Below are positions 35,391 to 45,423 of a stretch of DNA of 64,000 bases, in pieces. The stretch spans positions 30,973 to 94,972 of the forward strand of contig CAZWVA010000003.1 of NCBI GenBank assembly GCA_964636885.1, in the 5' to 3' direction. The notes under the pieces are model-generated. The model saw only the letters and a program-made list of their open reading frames with translations, was not told the DNA's origin and did no database searches. Source of the stretch: CAZWVA01 sp964636885. Lineage in GTDB: Bacteria > Desulfobacterota_D > UBA1144 > Nemesobacterales > CSP1-2. The first letter of the stretch is position 1, and every line of letters begins with the position of its first letter. A program made the position numbers and the translations under genes.

Positions 35391-36401
35391 TCAGAGTCGT
35401 ATGACTACCTTGCCAAAGTGCGCGCCGCTTTCCATGTACCGGAATGCCTCCCGGGTCTCTTCAAACGGAAACACACGATCTATTACAGGGTGGAGTTGAT
35501 GTAGGGAAATGGCACGGTTCATCGCTTCAAACATCTCACGAGAACCCACATAGATACCCTGTATACGTATGTTTTTCATAATAGCGGGTAATGGGTTTGC
35601 CTCTCCGGTACCGGAGAGCACGCCGATTAGGCTTATATGTCCTCCCATACGCACGGCGCGAAGGGACTTTGTAAGTGTGCCGGCGCCCCCTACTTCGACT
35701 ACATGGTCTACACCCCTCCTGCCGGTTATCTCAAGTACCCTCTTATCCCAGTCCGGTACGGATTTGTAGTTTATACCGTCCGATGCTCCTAGTTGTTTTA
35801 CTCGCTCTAGCTTTTCGTCGTTGCTAGAGGTCACGATCACCCTTGCTCCAGAAATCCTAGCAAACTGAAGTGCAAATATGGAGACCCCTCCCGTACCCAT
35901 CACCAGCACAGTATCTCCGGTCTTCAGGCCACCAGATGTGATAAGCCCATTCCATGCGGTAACCGCTGCACAGGGCAATGTGGCCGCCTCCTCATGAGAC
36001 AGGTGTTCGGGGACATTCACCAATCCATCCTGATTGAATAAAACATATTCTGCGAGTACCCCGTCAATCGCTCCGCCAAGAGCCGACCTTGCCTTGTTCT
36101 CATCCAGCTCCCCCGATATCCAGGTTTGGAAGAAGGTACCGGCAACCCGGTCTCCCGGCTTAACCCGTGTTACACCGTCTCCCACCTCGACGACCTCACC
36201 GGCCCCATCTGAACAAGGAATGAGAGGCAGAGGTAGATTACGACTATAGGCGCCTTTTACCACAAGCAAATCGCGGTAGTTTAGCGATACGGCCCTAATC
36301 TTCACCAGCACCTGTCCATATCCGGGGCTTGGAATTGGTCGCTCTACCAGATCTAGGGCATCGATTCCCGATGGTTGTTTTATCTCAAAAGCCCTCATCA
36401 T
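35391..36401 (-). CDS. MDR-family alcohol dehydrogenase / quinone oxidoreductase
   Basis: A medium-chain dehydrogenase/reductase of about 336 residues. The GroES-like N-terminal domain includes CSDGAGEVVEVGDGV. The Rossmann domain carries the cofactor loop GTGGVSIFALQFA. The structural zinc Cys cluster of classical alcohol dehydrogenases is absent, which fits the zinc-free quinone-oxidoreductase-like branch. The start is taken at the ATG (36401, or the adjacent 36398) that follows AAAGGAGGGAGA; the longer frame to 36425 would place this ribosome binding site inside the gene. It is 54 bp downstream of a beta-hydroxyacid dehydrogenase gene. Confidence 0.82.
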   Translation of the reverse strand: MMRAFEIKQPSGIDALDLVERPIPSPGYGQVLVKIRAVSLNYRDLLVVKGAYSRNLPLPLIPCSDGAGEVVEVGDGVTRVKPGDRVAGTFFQTWISGELDENKARSALGGAIDGVLAEYVLFNQDGLVNVPEHLSHEEAATLPCAAVTAWNGLITSGGLKTGDTVLVMGTGGVSIFALQFARISGARVIVTSSNDEKLERVKQLGASDGINYKSVPDWDKRVLEITGRRGVDHVVEVGGAGTLTKSLRAVRMGGHISLIGVLSGTGEANPLPAIMKNIRIQGIYVGSREMFEAMNRAISLHQLHPVIDRVFPFEETREAFRYMESGAHFGKVVIRL

Positions 36402-36455
36402 TCTCTCCCTCCTTTCTTCATACATTCTTCATTGAAGATCTTTACCGTTAAACTT

Positions 36456-37358
36456 TTATCTTAAACCCGCATTTTCGGCAATAACCCTTGCAAGCCCAGC
36501 CCAGTCGATATCACCTCGACCACGGGCGATTGCCGATAAAAGGTGATCCCGAATGAGACTCGCAAGCGGCATAGGGGTAGCGGTATCCTCGGCGGCCTCA
36601 ATAACAAGGCGCATGTCCTTAAAACCAAGCTTGGTCTTGAATCCGGCTGGTTCGTAACGCTCCTCGACCATAATCGAGCCATAGTTTTTATAGACAGGCG
36701 ACTGGAATAGTGCGTTTATAATCTCAAGAAACCGATTTGCATCCACGCCTGACTTGCGAACCAGTGTAAGAGCCTCACCAAGCGCCTCCAGCATCGAGGC
36801 AACGATAAAGTTGCCAGCGAGCTTGACGACGTTAGCAAGCCAAGGCTCCTCACCTACGGTAAACACCCCCTGACCCATTGAATCCAGTAGTGGACGACAC
36901 CTCCTTATCTCTTCCTGTGGCCCTGAGACCATCACCCATAGCTTCGCTGCCACTGCAGCTTCAGGACGGCCAAAGACAGGGGCTGCAATATAGGATTGCC
37001 CTGCCCTTAAGTGGGCATCCGCCAACCGCTTGGAGAGAGACACGCTTATCGTACTCATAGAGACATGCAAAGCACCTTGCCTTAGGCCATGGATAACACC
37101 CCGCATCCCTTCACCTTGGGTTCCACCGCCTCCAAAGACGATCTCCTCAACCGCCTCGTCGTTTGCGAGCATGGTTATAACCACATCGGCATTGAGTGCG
37201 GTATCGTAAGGGGAATCGGCCACATGTGCGCCGTCCTGACGTAATTCCTCAGCGCGGCTTCGTGTGCGGTTATAAACCGTTAGCTCATGCCCCGCCCGAG
37301 CGATGTTACGCGCCATGGCTCGTCCCATGTTGCCGAGTCCTATGAATCCTACCTTCAT
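36456..37358 (-). CDS. beta-hydroxyacid dehydrogenase (3-HIBADH family)
   Basis: A 300-residue NAD(P)-dependent oxidoreductase of the 3-hydroxyisobutyrate / tartronate-semialdehyde / glyoxylate reductase group. The N-terminal Rossmann motif is VGFIGLGNMGRAMA. The substrate loop reads AAPVFGRPEAA, and the catalytic Lys lies in VKLAGNFIV. The start is set at the ATG preceded by GAGGAGG at 7 bp; an upstream in-frame start would add 21 residues of no family similarity. A companion MDR gene follows. The exact substrate is not readable. Confidence 0.88.
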   Translation of the reverse strand: MKVGFIGLGNMGRAMARNIARAGHELTVYNRTRSRAEELRQDGAHVADSPYDTALNADVVITMLANDEAVEEIVFGGGGTQGEGMRGVIHGLRQGALHVSMSTISVSLSKRLADAHLRAGQSYIAAPVFGRPEAAVAAKLWVMVSGPQEEIRRCRPLLDSMGQGVFTVGEEPWLANVVKLAGNFIVASMLEALGEALTLVRKSGVDANRFLEIINALFQSPVYKNYGSIMVEERYEPAGFKTKLGFKDMRLVIEAAEDTATPMPLASLIRDHLLSAIARGRGDIDWAGLARVIAENAGLR

Positions 37359-37508
37359 TAGATCCTCCTCACTCGTTTCACTAACCCGCATCGGGTTCTT
37401 TGTCAGTCGGTCTTTAATCACCTTGTGGAAGCACCATACCGCACAGGAACGGTCATCCTCGTTGTATTTTACCTATCGAGGGGCCATTCACCCAATATTA
37501 TATCTCAC

Positions 37509-39110
37509 TTACTCCGTTCTATCACTCAGTTCGTTTTCGTATCTATACCCTCCCTCTACCTCCCATCCTCCGCCAAGCGCTTTATAGACGGCAACGAGGG
37601 AGGTGGCCGTGGCAGTTTCGCCCTGTGCGAGTTGGTCCTGGGCCTGTAAAAGGGTCCGTTCAGCATCGAGCACCGTGAGAAAATCAGCTACCCCATACTG
37701 ATATCGGAGTCGGGCCAGGTTTACGGCCTTCTCACTCGCCTGGGCAGAAACGCGGAGTGACTCAAAACGCCTCTGCTGGTTGCCGAAATCCACCAGCGCG
37801 TTCTCCACCTCTTCGAGTGCAGTCAAAACGATCTGCTCGTATTGGGCCAGAGCCGCCTCAGCACGTGCATCGGCGGCCTTTATCTGTGCCCGCACGCGCC
37901 CCAAGTCGAATGCCGCCCAGAAGATCCGTGGACCGAAGGAGAAGAAGGTAGCACTCCCGATATCGCCCAGGCCAGATAGGGAATCGGCCTCCAGTGCTAT
38001 ACTACCGATAAATGTAATGCGTGGGAATAGATCTGCCGTAGCCACTCCAATGCGGGCCGTTGCGGCGGCAAGGTTCCGTTCTGCTACTCGGATGTCGGGA
38101 CGGCGTCTTAGCAGATCCTCCGGCTTTCCTACCTTTATGAGCTTCGGTAGGCTGGGAAGAGGTAGAGGTTTTGACAATTCCGATTCCAGGGCGGTTGGTT
38201 GCTCTCCGATGAGAACACTTAACCTGTATATCGCCTGTTTAATAGCGGTCTCCAGAGGAGGAATCGTGGCGAGTGTGGAATTCAACTGAGCCTCGGCTCT
38301 AGAGGTGTCCAACTCGGTGCCCCGGCCACTTTCCAGTAGGGCAATAGTGAGTTTCAAGGTTTGACGCTGATTTTCGGCGTTTTGGCGCGCCACATAGAGC
38401 CGGTGTTGTGCCCCGCGGAGTTCAAAATAGTTCCTTGCGACCTCGGCCAGTAAGCTCACTATAACATCGCGACGGGCTGCCTCGGCGGCCCCTACTTCGG
38501 CTGAAAAGGCCTCTACGTTACGGCGTACACGCCCAAAGAAATCGAGTTCCCAAAAAGAGTCAAATCCGGCGTCGTAGAGATCAAAGTCGTTGTCACCGCT
38601 CATGGAGCCGGGCTGTACCTTCTCACTCAATCGCTCTCTCGTATATGAGGCCTGCGAGGTTACTGTAGGATACCGATCGAATCCGGCTTCCTTCCTTAGT
38701 GCGCGGGCCTCGCGGAGCCTAGCCGTTGCAATACGAAGATCGTAGTTTCCCAAAAGTGCAAGCCGTATTAAACGATCGAGATTCTCGTCATTAAAACCGG
38801 TCCACCACGCGATCTCTATACCGTCTGCGGACAGATCCTGCTGGGCTTGATTGGCAAACGTATCCGGCACCTGAGTCTTCGGTTCTTTATAATCCGACCC
38901 AACCATGCAGGCGGTTAGCACGATGAGTCCCAACAGCGGTAGGAAAGAGATAGCCGTCTTAATAAGGTCTAAACGGATTCCCTTCCCCAATGAGTGTAGA
39001 AAAGGCCCCTTTAGACGAGTGATAAGTACAGTTAACATACCACTATCGCCACCCAAATTAAGAGAAATCACCTTTTCCCCGACCCTTTGATTTTCAGATA
39101 CCCTTATCAT
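37509..39110 (-). CDS. RND efflux outer-membrane lipoprotein (OprM/NodT family)
   Basis: An outer-membrane channel of the tripartite pump. Two repeated TolC-like halves of helical coiled coil and beta strands are recognisable (AEVARNYFELRGAQHRL and RPDIRVAERNLAAATARIG). A lipobox LTAC lies at residues 65-68, followed by MVGSDYKEP, so the mature protein is anchored by a lipidated Cys. The frame to 39110 gives an unusually long 67-residue lead before that Cys; the internal Met at 39038 is an alternative start, although AAAGGAAG upstream of 39110 is a fair ribosome binding site. It overlaps the RND gene by 17 bp. Confidence 0.9.
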   Translation of the reverse strand: MIRVSENQRVGEKVISLNLGGDSGMLTVLITRLKGPFLHSLGKGIRLDLIKTAISFLPLLGLIVLTACMVGSDYKEPKTQVPDTFANQAQQDLSADGIEIAWWTGFNDENLDRLIRLALLGNYDLRIATARLREARALRKEAGFDRYPTVTSQASYTRERLSEKVQPGSMSGDNDFDLYDAGFDSFWELDFFGRVRRNVEAFSAEVGAAEAARRDVIVSLLAEVARNYFELRGAQHRLYVARQNAENQRQTLKLTIALLESGRGTELDTSRAEAQLNSTLATIPPLETAIKQAIYRLSVLIGEQPTALESELSKPLPLPSLPKLIKVGKPEDLLRRRPDIRVAERNLAAATARIGVATADLFPRITFIGSIALEADSLSGLGDIGSATFFSFGPRIFWAAFDLGRVRAQIKAADARAEAALAQYEQIVLTALEEVENALVDFGNQQRRFESLRVSAQASEKAVNLARLRYQYGVADFLTVLDAERTLLQAQDQLAQGETATATSLVAVYKALGGGWEVEGGYRYENELSDRTE

Positions 39111-42100
39111 AACCGTCTTCCTTTAATCCGTGATGAATGGGCTTTTTGCTCTTACGCCCGACAAGCCCACGAATGACAACATAGAATACGGGCGTTAAGA
39201 AAAGTCCAAAGAAAGTGACCCCAAGCATCCCGCTAAAGACCGCCGTGCCCAGGGCCTGACGCATCTCTGCACCCGCCCCTTCGGCAAGAACAAGGGGTAT
39301 GACACCAGAGATGAAGGCAAAGGACGTCATCAGGATGGGGCGGAGTCTGAGACGTGCCGCTTCCATAGCCGCTGCAAAGCGGTCTTTTCCAGCTTGCTCT
39401 TGGTCCTTTGCAAACTCCACTATTAAGATCGAATTCTTACAGGCTAAACCGACCAGCACCACGAAACCGATTTGGGTCAATATATTGTTATCCATACCGC
39501 TTATCCACAAGCCAGCTATTGAACAGAGGAGACACATAGGCACTATGAGTATGATGGCAAGGGGTAAAGACCAGCTTTCGTATAGAGAGGAAAGCACGAG
39601 GAATACGAAAAGGACGCACAAGGGGAATATATAAATAGCCGTATTACCCGCCACCTTCTGCTGATAGGCAAGATCGGTCCACTCAAAACCCATCCCACTA
39701 GGAAGTATCTTCCGGGCCAGCTCCTCCATCATAGCGATCGCCTGGCCCGAGCTAAACCCAGGTGCAGCACTCCCATAGACCTCAGCCGAGGGGAACATAT
39801 TATAGCGAACGACACGGTCTGGCCCTGTCGCCCAGCGCACATTGACGAGTGATCCCATGGGTACCATAGCCCCGGTTTCACTCCGAGTCTTAAGCCTCAG
39901 TATATCCTCAGGTTCAGCACGAAAAGAACCCTCTGCCTGCGCCGTTACTTGGTAGGTGCGTCCGAAGATGTTAAAATCGTTTACATACAGAGACCCCAGA
40001 TAAACCTGAAGTGTATCAAAGATACTGCTGAGGGGTACATTGAGTTTCTTTGCCTTAGTTCGGTCTATATCGGCATAAAGCTGAGGAGTATTGGCACGGA
40101 ATGTCGTGAAAACCCCCATAAGACCCGGCTGTTGGTTTGCAGCAGCGACCAACTGCTCGGTTGCCGATTGCAATGCTGAAAAACCCGCTCCAGAGCGGTC
40201 CTGAACCTCCATGGTAAATCCACCAGACGTTCCGAGCCCCCGAACAGGGGGTGGGGGGATAGTCAAAATAATAGCCTCTTGTATTTCCGATAGCTTCATA
40301 TGGAGATTCATTGCGATCTCATTTGCACTTGGGCCGTGCTTTGCTCGCTCAGCGAAGGGCTTCAATATAACGAATATCGCGCCGGCGTTTGAGTTGTTTG
40401 ATCTCGTCGCCGCAGAGAACCCGGTAATACCCACCGCGCCCTCTACTCCGGGCGATTGGAGAATGATATCGGTGGCCTTATGTATCACCAAGTCGGTCCG
40501 CTCAAAGGAAGCGGCATCGGGGAGCTGGACGTTTACGATTAGATACCCCTGATCCTGCTGTGGTATGAATCCCACTGGAACCCTTTTGAATCCCAGGTAT
40601 GTGAGACCAATAAGCCCACAGTAGACCAGAAGCGCTATTGTGCTCATACGGAGCAGAGAACCAACCGCCCGCCCGTACCTATTTGTAGTACGTTTGAAGA
40701 GCCAGTTAAATCCATGGAAGAAGACGCCTAGAAGCCGGTTGGTAGAGGGGCCAAGCAACCATCCTACAATACCACCTATGGCGAAGACGGTTATGCGGAG
40801 CGTCCAGATCGCCATAGGGCCAGAAGACCCTTCAGCGCCTCCATACGTACCATGCGCCTGAACGGATAGACCGAGGAGGGATGATAGGGGTAGAGTCAAA
40901 AACGAGTACGAAATGAACCCAAAGATCAGAGCGATCCCCAAACGGGGAAGCGCTTCGCGTCTCTCCAATTGGTGTTCCTCATTATGGGGTCTAACGATCT
41001 GTACGGCCCTAGCAGGGGCCATAGTAAGGGCATTAATGGCCGAAATGATAGTCGAGATAGCGATTGTGAGGGCGAACTGGCGGTAGAATTGACCGCTTAT
41101 ACCCGATATAAAGGCGGTGGGGATGAAAACGACGCTGAGAACGATGGTTATAGCAAGAACCGGACCGGTTATCTCCTCCATGGCTTTCAGTGTGGCCTCG
41201 CGTGGCGGAAGCCCTTTGGACATCCAGCGCATGATGTTCTCGACCACGACAATGGCATCGTCTACCACTATTCCTATGGCAAGCACCAGACCGAAAAGAG
41301 ACAGGTTATTTAGTGAAAACCCAAGTGCCGACATAACGGCGAACGTGCCGATTATAGACACCGGAACGTCTATCATTGGGAGTAGTGTGGCTCTCCAGTC
41401 CTGTAGAAAGACAAGAACCACTATGAATACCAAGATAAACGCCTCAAACAGCGTATGCATTACGGCATTAACCGATTCCTGTATAAAGACGGTGGGGTCG
41501 TAGAGTATTCTGTATTCCAAGCCAGGAGGAAACTCCTTGCTGAGCTCGGCCATGGTCTTGCGTATTTCCTGAGAAGTGGCAAGGGCATTGGAGCCGGGTA
41601 GTTGAAAGATTCCGATTGCCGTCGTTGGTTTTCCGTTGAGGTAACTAGTAGACGAGTAATCACGTGCTCCTAGTTCAACCCGCGCCACGTCCTTTAAACG
41701 CGTTATCCGGCCATTTTCACCCGTTTTTACCACTATGTCCCCGAACTGCTCCGGATCCGTTAGGCGGCCCAGTGTATTGACATTAACCTGGAGGGCGTTT
41801 CCCCGCGGTATAGGCGGCTGACCGATTACACCTGAAGCAACCTGCACGTTTTGCTCCCTTAGAGCCCGTACCACGTCACCGGCAGTCATGTTGAGCGAGG
41901 AGAGGCTTTCGGGATCAAGCCAGATGCGCATGCTATATTCGCGCAGGCCAAATACTATAATATCCCCTACACCGTCCAGACGGGCAAGGACGTCTCTCAC
42001 ATTGATAAGGGCATAATTGCCGATATAAAGCTGATCGTATCGGTTGTCAGGTGAAATCAGATTAATCACCATAAGCAGATCGGGAGAGCTTTTCCTGACC

Positions 42101-42489
42101 GTGACCCCGAGACGCCTTACCTCTTCGGGCAATCTGGGTTCGGCAACGGCCACCCTGTTTTCAACCAAGACCTGAGCCTTATCGATATCCGTACCCAGCT
42201 TGAATGTGATTGTGAGTTGCATCCTACCGTCTCTAGTGGATTGAGACGACATGTAGAGCATGTTTTCGACGCCGTTTATCTCTTGTTCGAGCGGTGTTGC
42301 CACGGTCTTGGCTATGACATCTGGAGTGGCACCAGGATAGCTGGCGCTTACCACAACGGTGGGAGGAACGACCTGCGGATACTGGGTTACAGGAAGTGTG
42401 AAATAGGCGATAAGACCCACTATCACGATTACCACAGAAATGACAGTTGCAAGTACGGGTCTATCGATGAAGAAAGGAGCGATTTTCAT
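39094..42489 (-). CDS. RND multidrug efflux permease (HAE-1 type) with extra segment
   Basis: An inner-membrane proton-driven drug transporter of the AcrB/MexB type. With the start placed at the ATG 4 bp after the adaptor stop (ribosome binding site AAAGGAAGG inside that gene) it has 1131 residues, about 80 more than AcrB. The proton-relay residues are present: Asp410-Asp411 in GIVVDDAIVVVENI and the Lys in GLACKNSILIVEFA. The extra length falls in the central cytoplasmic loop (about 500-591) and contains two additional hydrophobic stretches. The usual LTPALCA motif before this loop is replaced by LTMAPARAVQIV. Confidence 0.92.
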   Translation of the reverse strand: MKIAPFFIDRPVLATVISVVIVIVGLIAYFTLPVTQYPQVVPPTVVVSASYPGATPDVIAKTVATPLEQEINGVENMLYMSSQSTRDGRMQLTITFKLGTDIDKAQVLVENRVAVAEPRLPEEVRRLGVTVRKSSPDLLMVINLISPDNRYDQLYIGNYALINVRDVLARLDGVGDIIVFGLREYSMRIWLDPESLSSLNMTAGDVVRALREQNVQVASGVIGQPPIPRGNALQVNVNTLGRLTDPEQFGDIVVKTGENGRITRLKDVARVELGARDYSSTSYLNGKPTTAIGIFQLPGSNALATSQEIRKTMAELSKEFPPGLEYRILYDPTVFIQESVNAVMHTLFEAFILVFIVVLVFLQDWRATLLPMIDVPVSIIGTFAVMSALGFSLNNLSLFGLVLAIGIVVDDAIVVVENIMRWMSKGLPPREATLKAMEEITGPVLAITIVLSVVFIPTAFISGISGQFYRQFALTIAISTIISAINALTMAPARAVQIVRPHNEEHQLERREALPRLGIALIFGFISYSFLTLPLSSLLGLSVQAHGTYGGAEGSSGPMAIWTLRITVFAIGGIVGWLLGPSTNRLLGVFFHGFNWLFKRTTNRYGRAVGSLLRMSTIALLVYCGLIGLTYLGFKRVPVGFIPQQDQGYLIVNVQLPDAASFERTDLVIHKATDIILQSPGVEGAVGITGFSAATRSNNSNAGAIFVILKPFAERAKHGPSANEIAMNLHMKLSEIQEAIILTIPPPPVRGLGTSGGFTMEVQDRSGAGFSALQSATEQLVAAANQQPGLMGVFTTFRANTPQLYADIDRTKAKKLNVPLSSIFDTLQVYLGSLYVNDFNIFGRTYQVTAQAEGSFRAEPEDILRLKTRSETGAMVPMGSLVNVRWATGPDRVVRYNMFPSAEVYGSAAPGFSSGQAIAMMEELARKILPSGMGFEWTDLAYQQKVAGNTAIYIFPLCVLFVFLVLSSLYESWSLPLAIILIVPMCLLCSIAGLWISGMDNNILTQIGFVVLVGLACKNSILIVEFAKDQEQAGKDRFAAAMEAARLRLRPILMTSFAFISGVIPLVLAEGAGAEMRQALGTAVFSGMLGVTFFGLFLTPVFYVVIRGLVGRKSKKPIHHGLKEDGYDKGI

Positions 42490-42493
42490 GTCC

Positions 42494-43723
42494 TCAGCCT
42501 TCCTTTCCACTTTCAACCGATTGGGTTGGATCTGAGTATAAGGCCCTTGCTTCTGGACTAGTGAGATCCCGATTCATGGTTATTATCTTCTTCTGTGGAT
42601 CAACTATAGCCCCCTGCCTTGCCCTCTGCACTCCGCTCACTATCACCCAATCATCGGGCTTTATCCCTTCCCTTATGACCCTCAGGCCGCCTATATTCGG
42701 CCCCAATTGAACACTCCGGTATTCCACGGTGTCATTGTCGTTTACCACAAAGACGTATTTTCGCGACTGATCACTTCCGATGGCCTCGTCGGGAAGGAGT
42801 ATGGCGTTGTATTCGGCACTACCGGCCAGACGAACACGGGCAAATAGCCCGGGTGTAAGGGTAAGGTCGGGATTGGGAATGACAGCCCTTCCGGTCATCG
42901 TTCCGGTTTCAGGATCTAACTGGTTATCTATAAAATCTATATAACCCCTATGGGGAAACCCAGTTTCATCCGCCAGGGCGATGAATACGGGGCTCTGTAC
43001 TACAGGTGAGCCGGGACGCTTCCCTTCATGTGCCAGCCGAACGTATTTAAGATAGGACCGCTCATCGGCCTCGAAATAACAGTAAATCGGATCAAGGGAG
43101 ACGATAGTGGTAAGAAGGGTCCCACCGGTTCCACCGTTAATGAGATTGCCCTCGGTAACCAATCTGCGGCTAATACGCCCGCTAACAGGTGCTGTGATCC
43201 GCGTAAATTCCACATTTAGCTTTGCCGTTTTAAGAGCGGCTTCTGCCTGTTCAACTGTCGCCAGAGCCACCCGCTCGTCGGAGGCTCTCGTGTCGGCTTC
43301 CTCCTCGGAAATGGCTCGAGCACTGAGGAGTTTCTTCGCCCTTGCTAGATTGTCTTGGGCCAGTTTAAGACGCGCCCTGGCCAGCTTGAGTTCCGCTTCA
43401 GCCCGATCCAGTTCTGCCTGGTATGGCCTAGGATCGATCACAAAAAGCAAATCCCCTTTTTTCACGATTTGACCATCCTTAAAATGAATCGATTGCAGAT
43501 AACCACTTACTCGTGCCCTTACTTCCACTGACTCAACCGCTTCAAGACGCCCTGTGTATTCGTCCCACTCAACTACCTCTCGCACAACTGGCTGGCTTAC
43601 CGTCACTTTGGGTGGTGAGGGTGTTGCTGTTGCCTGCTGTCGATTACAGCTGACAGAGAGTAGAACCGAGTTAGTGATCGTAAGTAACAATAAACCCCTA
43701 AAGAGAGCTTTCATGTTTTTCAT
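42494..43723 (-). CDS. RND efflux periplasmic adaptor (MexA/AcrA family)
   Basis: A 409-residue membrane fusion protein that links the RND permease to the outer-membrane channel. A signal peptide with a lipobox-like LSVSC (about 22-26) is followed by a lipoyl/barrel-sandwich half (EVRARVSGYLQSIHF), a coiled-coil hairpin (about 95-165), the second sandwich half (ITAPVSGRISRR), a beta-barrel and a membrane-proximal domain. It starts after a strong AAGGAGG site. It heads the adaptor-permease-channel operon, divergent from an HxlR regulator across 387 bp. Confidence 0.93.
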   Translation of the reverse strand: MKNMKALFRGLLLLTITNSVLLSVSCNRQQATATPSPPKVTVSQPVVREVVEWDEYTGRLEAVESVEVRARVSGYLQSIHFKDGQIVKKGDLLFVIDPRPYQAELDRAEAELKLARARLKLAQDNLARAKKLLSARAISEEEADTRASDERVALATVEQAEAALKTAKLNVEFTRITAPVSGRISRRLVTEGNLINGGTGGTLLTTIVSLDPIYCYFEADERSYLKYVRLAHEGKRPGSPVVQSPVFIALADETGFPHRGYIDFIDNQLDPETGTMTGRAVIPNPDLTLTPGLFARVRLAGSAEYNAILLPDEAIGSDQSRKYVFVVNDNDTVEYRSVQLGPNIGGLRVIREGIKPDDWVIVSGVQRARQGAIVDPQKKIITMNRDLTSPEARALYSDPTQSVESGKEG

Positions 43724-44110
43724 ATGATTGGACCTCCTTAATGTTGATCTATACCGTTTAAATGGTTTTTCCTTATTAGACGTTTAGTTACTACTCATTT
43801 TGATAAAAAATCCATAAAAATGGATTCATGAAACCCTCGGATACCATCCTGTAATCAATGCGTTATAACCATTTGTTCTTTATAGAAAAAGAGGGTACGG
43901 TTACCAACTATCTAAAGACCTTATTAAGCACCTAAATCCCGTTGGTTGAACCTCCTTTAAATCCGGCTAAATCTGCGTCTAAGGATCCGTCCTCGCACCA
44001 TCCACTAGCATATCTACGAAACTCGTATTAATATATGCTGTACAATTGATTCTATCAAGTAGATACTTTTTTGTGATATAGTATCTCAAAAGAAACCACG
44101 GGGGAGAAAG
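43724..44110. other. divergent control region between RND operon and HxlR gene
   Basis: This is 387 bp without a gene. The left part should contain the RND operon promoter (minus strand). The right part, near the HxlR gene, has the inverted repeat listed separately and a TATAGT hexamer at 44077-44082 as a possible -10. The rest is AT-rich with no further recognised element. Confidence 0.5.
44061..44086. promoter_or_regulatory. inverted repeat, candidate HxlR operator
   Basis: Arms AGATACT (44061-44067) and AGTATCT (44080-44086) are perfectly inverted around a 12-base spacer, and overlap the candidate -10 of the HxlR gene 25 bases before its start. Placement fits autoregulation by a dimeric winged-helix protein. 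Confidence 0.5.
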
Positions 44111-44458
44111 ATGAGAAGCAAGAAATACACCTGTCCGGTAGAAGCAACGTTAGATGTGATCGGTGGTAAGTGGAAGGTACTGATCTTACATCACATAAAA
44201 GAAGAGGGGATAATCCGTTTCAGTGAGTTGAAAAGGCTGATTCCGGGAATAACACAGAAGATGTTGACAAAACAGCTAAGGGAACTGGAAGCGGATGGCC
44301 TGATAAATAGAAAAGTATATCCGCAGATACCCCCAAAGGTAGAATACTCACTTACCGAATACGGAAGGAGCCTTGAACCCGCATTAAAACTACTTTGCAA
44401 CTGGGGAACAAAACACATGAGCCGTATTGAAGCAAAGCTGAGAAAGAAAGTCGGTTAG
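44111..44458 (+). CDS. HxlR-family transcriptional regulator
   Basis: A 115-residue winged-helix protein. The HxlR signature is complete: CPVEATLDVIGGKWK at the N-terminus (conserved Cys9), the recognition helix region PGITQKMLTKQLRELEADG and the wing YPQIPPKVEYSLTEYG. Members sense reactive electrophiles or oxidants through the N-terminal Cys. Divergence from the RND pump operon suggests that it controls the pump. Confidence 0.93.
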   Translation: MRSKKYTCPVEATLDVIGGKWKVLILHHIKEEGIIRFSELKRLIPGITQKMLTKQLRELEADGLINRKVYPQIPPKVEYSLTEYGRSLEPALKLLCNWGTKHMSRIEAKLRKKVG

Positions 44459-44550
44459 AACGTCTTAAGGCCGTATACCTATGTTCTAAAGCAGAAACCG
44501 AAATCCTAAAGTACAATAGGATTATACGCTAGAGGAGACCGCAATCAAAT

Positions 44551-45423
44551 TTATATAACGGCTTCCACTACTAACCAGCTATTGGGAAAATCGTCTTTAA
44601 CAGCCCGCCTGTAATACTCCGTGGCTATTCTCTCAAGAGGGTTAATAGTAACACGACTGTAACCCAGGTGAATCAATTCCTCTTCCAAGAGATCCGGCAT
44701 AGTAGGCAATGGGAATCTCTGGAATAACCCAATACCAAGATGCGCTTTTATCCTCCTATTTAAACTCCTAACTCGTTCATTAGACCAACAATCGAATAAA
44801 ACCCTACTCCCTTTTTCGAGACGAAGCCAAAGCGGATCCAGCAACCTACGGGTTACATTGGAAGGTAGAAAAAAGAGGAGCCCCTCCAGGAGAAATAGAG
44901 TAGGCAACGACTCACGAAAACCCCGCGCCGCAAGTAGCTGAAGGATCCCAAGGTCTCTCACATCGGCCGGCACGTACAGGTTCCATTCGGGAACACTAAC
45001 TCCGTGCCTCCCGAGTATCTCCGTCTTCTGGCCCAGTTTTTGAGAGGTATCTATTTCAAATATCCTTACCCTACCCGATTTGAATTCATCGAGCCAAATG
45101 GCCCGACAATCATAACCAGACCCCAGGAATACCATCTGTTCATAGTATCCGGCTAGGGATCTCAATCGGGAGGTTGTGAATTTGAATCGGGATAGGTTAA
45201 ACTCCTCATACACACGATCCACGCTTTTGGCCATCCGGACGAGATCATGCCCCTCATCGGAGATGAACCACTTGGCAAAGGGGTCGAGAATCCCCAATTT
45301 CTCAGCCCTTGGCTCAGATCTAATGACCACAAGGCCATCGGCAGTCGTTTCTACGATACCGCCTTTTGCCACCGTATCGGCCCCCATCGGTTGCCGAGAT
45401 TTTATAAACCGAAGATAAACCAA
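44551..45423 (-). CDS. leucine-carboxyl-methyltransferase-like SAM methyltransferase
   Basis: A 290-residue class I methyltransferase of the LCM/TIGR00027-like group. The SAM-binding region reads VFLGSGYDCRAIWL, followed by FEIDTSQ and the late FLLEGLLFFLP block that is characteristic of the group. Bacterial members are often of unknown substrate; some act on O-methylated metabolites or polyketides. It is a lone gene, convergent with the HxlR regulator, and no biosynthetic neighbours suggest a substrate. Confidence 0.8.
   Translation of the reverse strand: MVYLRFIKSRQPMGADTVAKGGIVETTADGLVVIRSEPRAEKLGILDPFAKWFISDEGHDLVRMAKSVDRVYEEFNLSRFKFTTSRLRSLAGYYEQMVFLGSGYDCRAIWLDEFKSGRVRIFEIDTSQKLGQKTEILGRHGVSVPEWNLYVPADVRDLGILQLLAARGFRESLPTLFLLEGLLFFLPSNVTRRLLDPLWLRLEKGSRVLFDCWSNERVRSLNRRIKAHLGIGLFQRFPLPTMPDLLEEELIHLGYSRVTINPLERIATEYYRRAVKDDFPNSWLVVEAVI

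Noticed and set aside
35233..35499. Plus-strand open frame next to the alcohol dehydrogenase
   Set aside because: It runs antisense into a real gene and has no recognisable motif.
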